A stretch of DNA of 64,000 bases from Deinococcus arboris (GTDB taxonomy: Bacteria; Deinococcota; Deinococci; Deinococcales; Deinococcaceae). The position numbers and the translations under genes are program-made. The stretch lies in NCBI RefSeq assembly GCF_009755355.1, contig NZ_WQLB01000006.1:122777-186776 (forward strand), read 5' to 3'. The first letter of the stretch is position 1; every line of letters begins with the position of its first letter. A model generated the notes under the pieces. That model was not told the DNA's origin and made no database searches. It worked only from the letters and a program-made list of their open reading frames with translations. Positions 63,803 to 64,000 of this stretch are shown here, piece after piece.

Positions 63803-63833
63803 ACCTTAGGCGGCGGCAAATGATGGGGGAATG
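63803..63833 (-). promoter_or_regulatory. Direct-repeat promoter, CATT-N4-CATCATTT-N9-TAAGGT
   Basis: On the minus strand CATTCCCC (63833-63826) precedes CATCATTT (63825-63818), then nine bases and TAAGGT (63808-63803), 46 bases upstream of the ATG of lipoprotein 62995. The last 165 bases of the window hold no recognisable gene. Confidence 0.6.
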
Positions 63834-64000
63834 GTGGCGCGCAGCGGCGGGCCGACCAGTCTTTTCCCTATTGCAGCTCTTGTGTGCAACTCTGTCTGGC
63901 TCCAGTACATTCAGGCAGATTTACCCTCTTACTCCTGTAGATAAAACGCCTGGCGACGGCGGGGCCTTATACGCGCCCACTCACTTTCACTTGCGTGACA

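Overview
The window is 64 kb of GC-rich bacterial chromosome with tight operons, frequent 4-bp (ATGA/GTGA) and 8-bp stop/start overlaps, lipoprotein-rich single genes, TAnnnT -10 boxes placed six bases before SD-less starts, and dispersed ~130-bp intergenic repeats. Together with the gene families, this points to a Deinococcus species (inference from style and gene content). I see no rRNA, tRNA or CRISPR.

Layout. 1-2.4 kb: 5'-truncated glycerate 2-kinase, then a secreted carboxypeptidase-regulatory-like protein. 2.8-13.5 kb: a homoprotocatechuate (4-hydroxyphenylacetate) meta-cleavage cluster on the minus strand (hpaG, hpaE, a uronate-dehydrogenase-like SDR, hpaB, hpaD, then hpaH-hpaI), interrupted by two secreted-protein genes, with a divergent PucR-type regulator. 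13.6-17.2 kb: a low-GC island carrying a trypsin-like lipoprotein protease and a small secreted BsuPI-like protein, bracketed by two same-orientation, dead copies of one IS6-type element. 17.4-23.7 kb: a GAF-PAS-degenerate GGDEF-EAL phosphodiesterase and a branched-chain amino-acid-type ABC transporter (livH, a livM-livG fusion, livF) without a binding protein. 24.3-29.9 kb: thiamin operon thiC-E-S-G-O-D behind a TPP riboswitch. 30.2-37.7 kb: purine/allantoin catabolism (malate synthase A, IclR regulator, a second divergent malate synthase-like protein, allC, allB, allE), which would route allantoin nitrogen and glyoxylate into central metabolism. 37.9-40.1 kb: a large lipoprotein.

40.5-59.4 kb is the outstanding region: nine minus-strand genes in one direction. 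Six share a recognisable N-terminal module (motif like VTVFRDD..P..FYYLP) followed by beta-rich modules; one of these is truncated to the first module, and a seventh large protein looks distantly related. They are accompanied by a phospholipase D-type protein and end with a fusion of terpene-cyclase-like alpha/alpha-toroid repeats to what looks like an ABBA-type prenyltransferase domain. A barstar-like gene sits antisense inside the array. None of the large proteins has a signal peptide, and I recognise no described system with this composition.

59.7-63.8 kb: a small protein and three secreted or lipoprotein genes. Their promoters, and that of the secreted gene at 1377, share an unusual direct-repeat motif (CATY-N4-CATCATCC, nine bases, TAnnnT), which suggests a common cell-envelope regulon.
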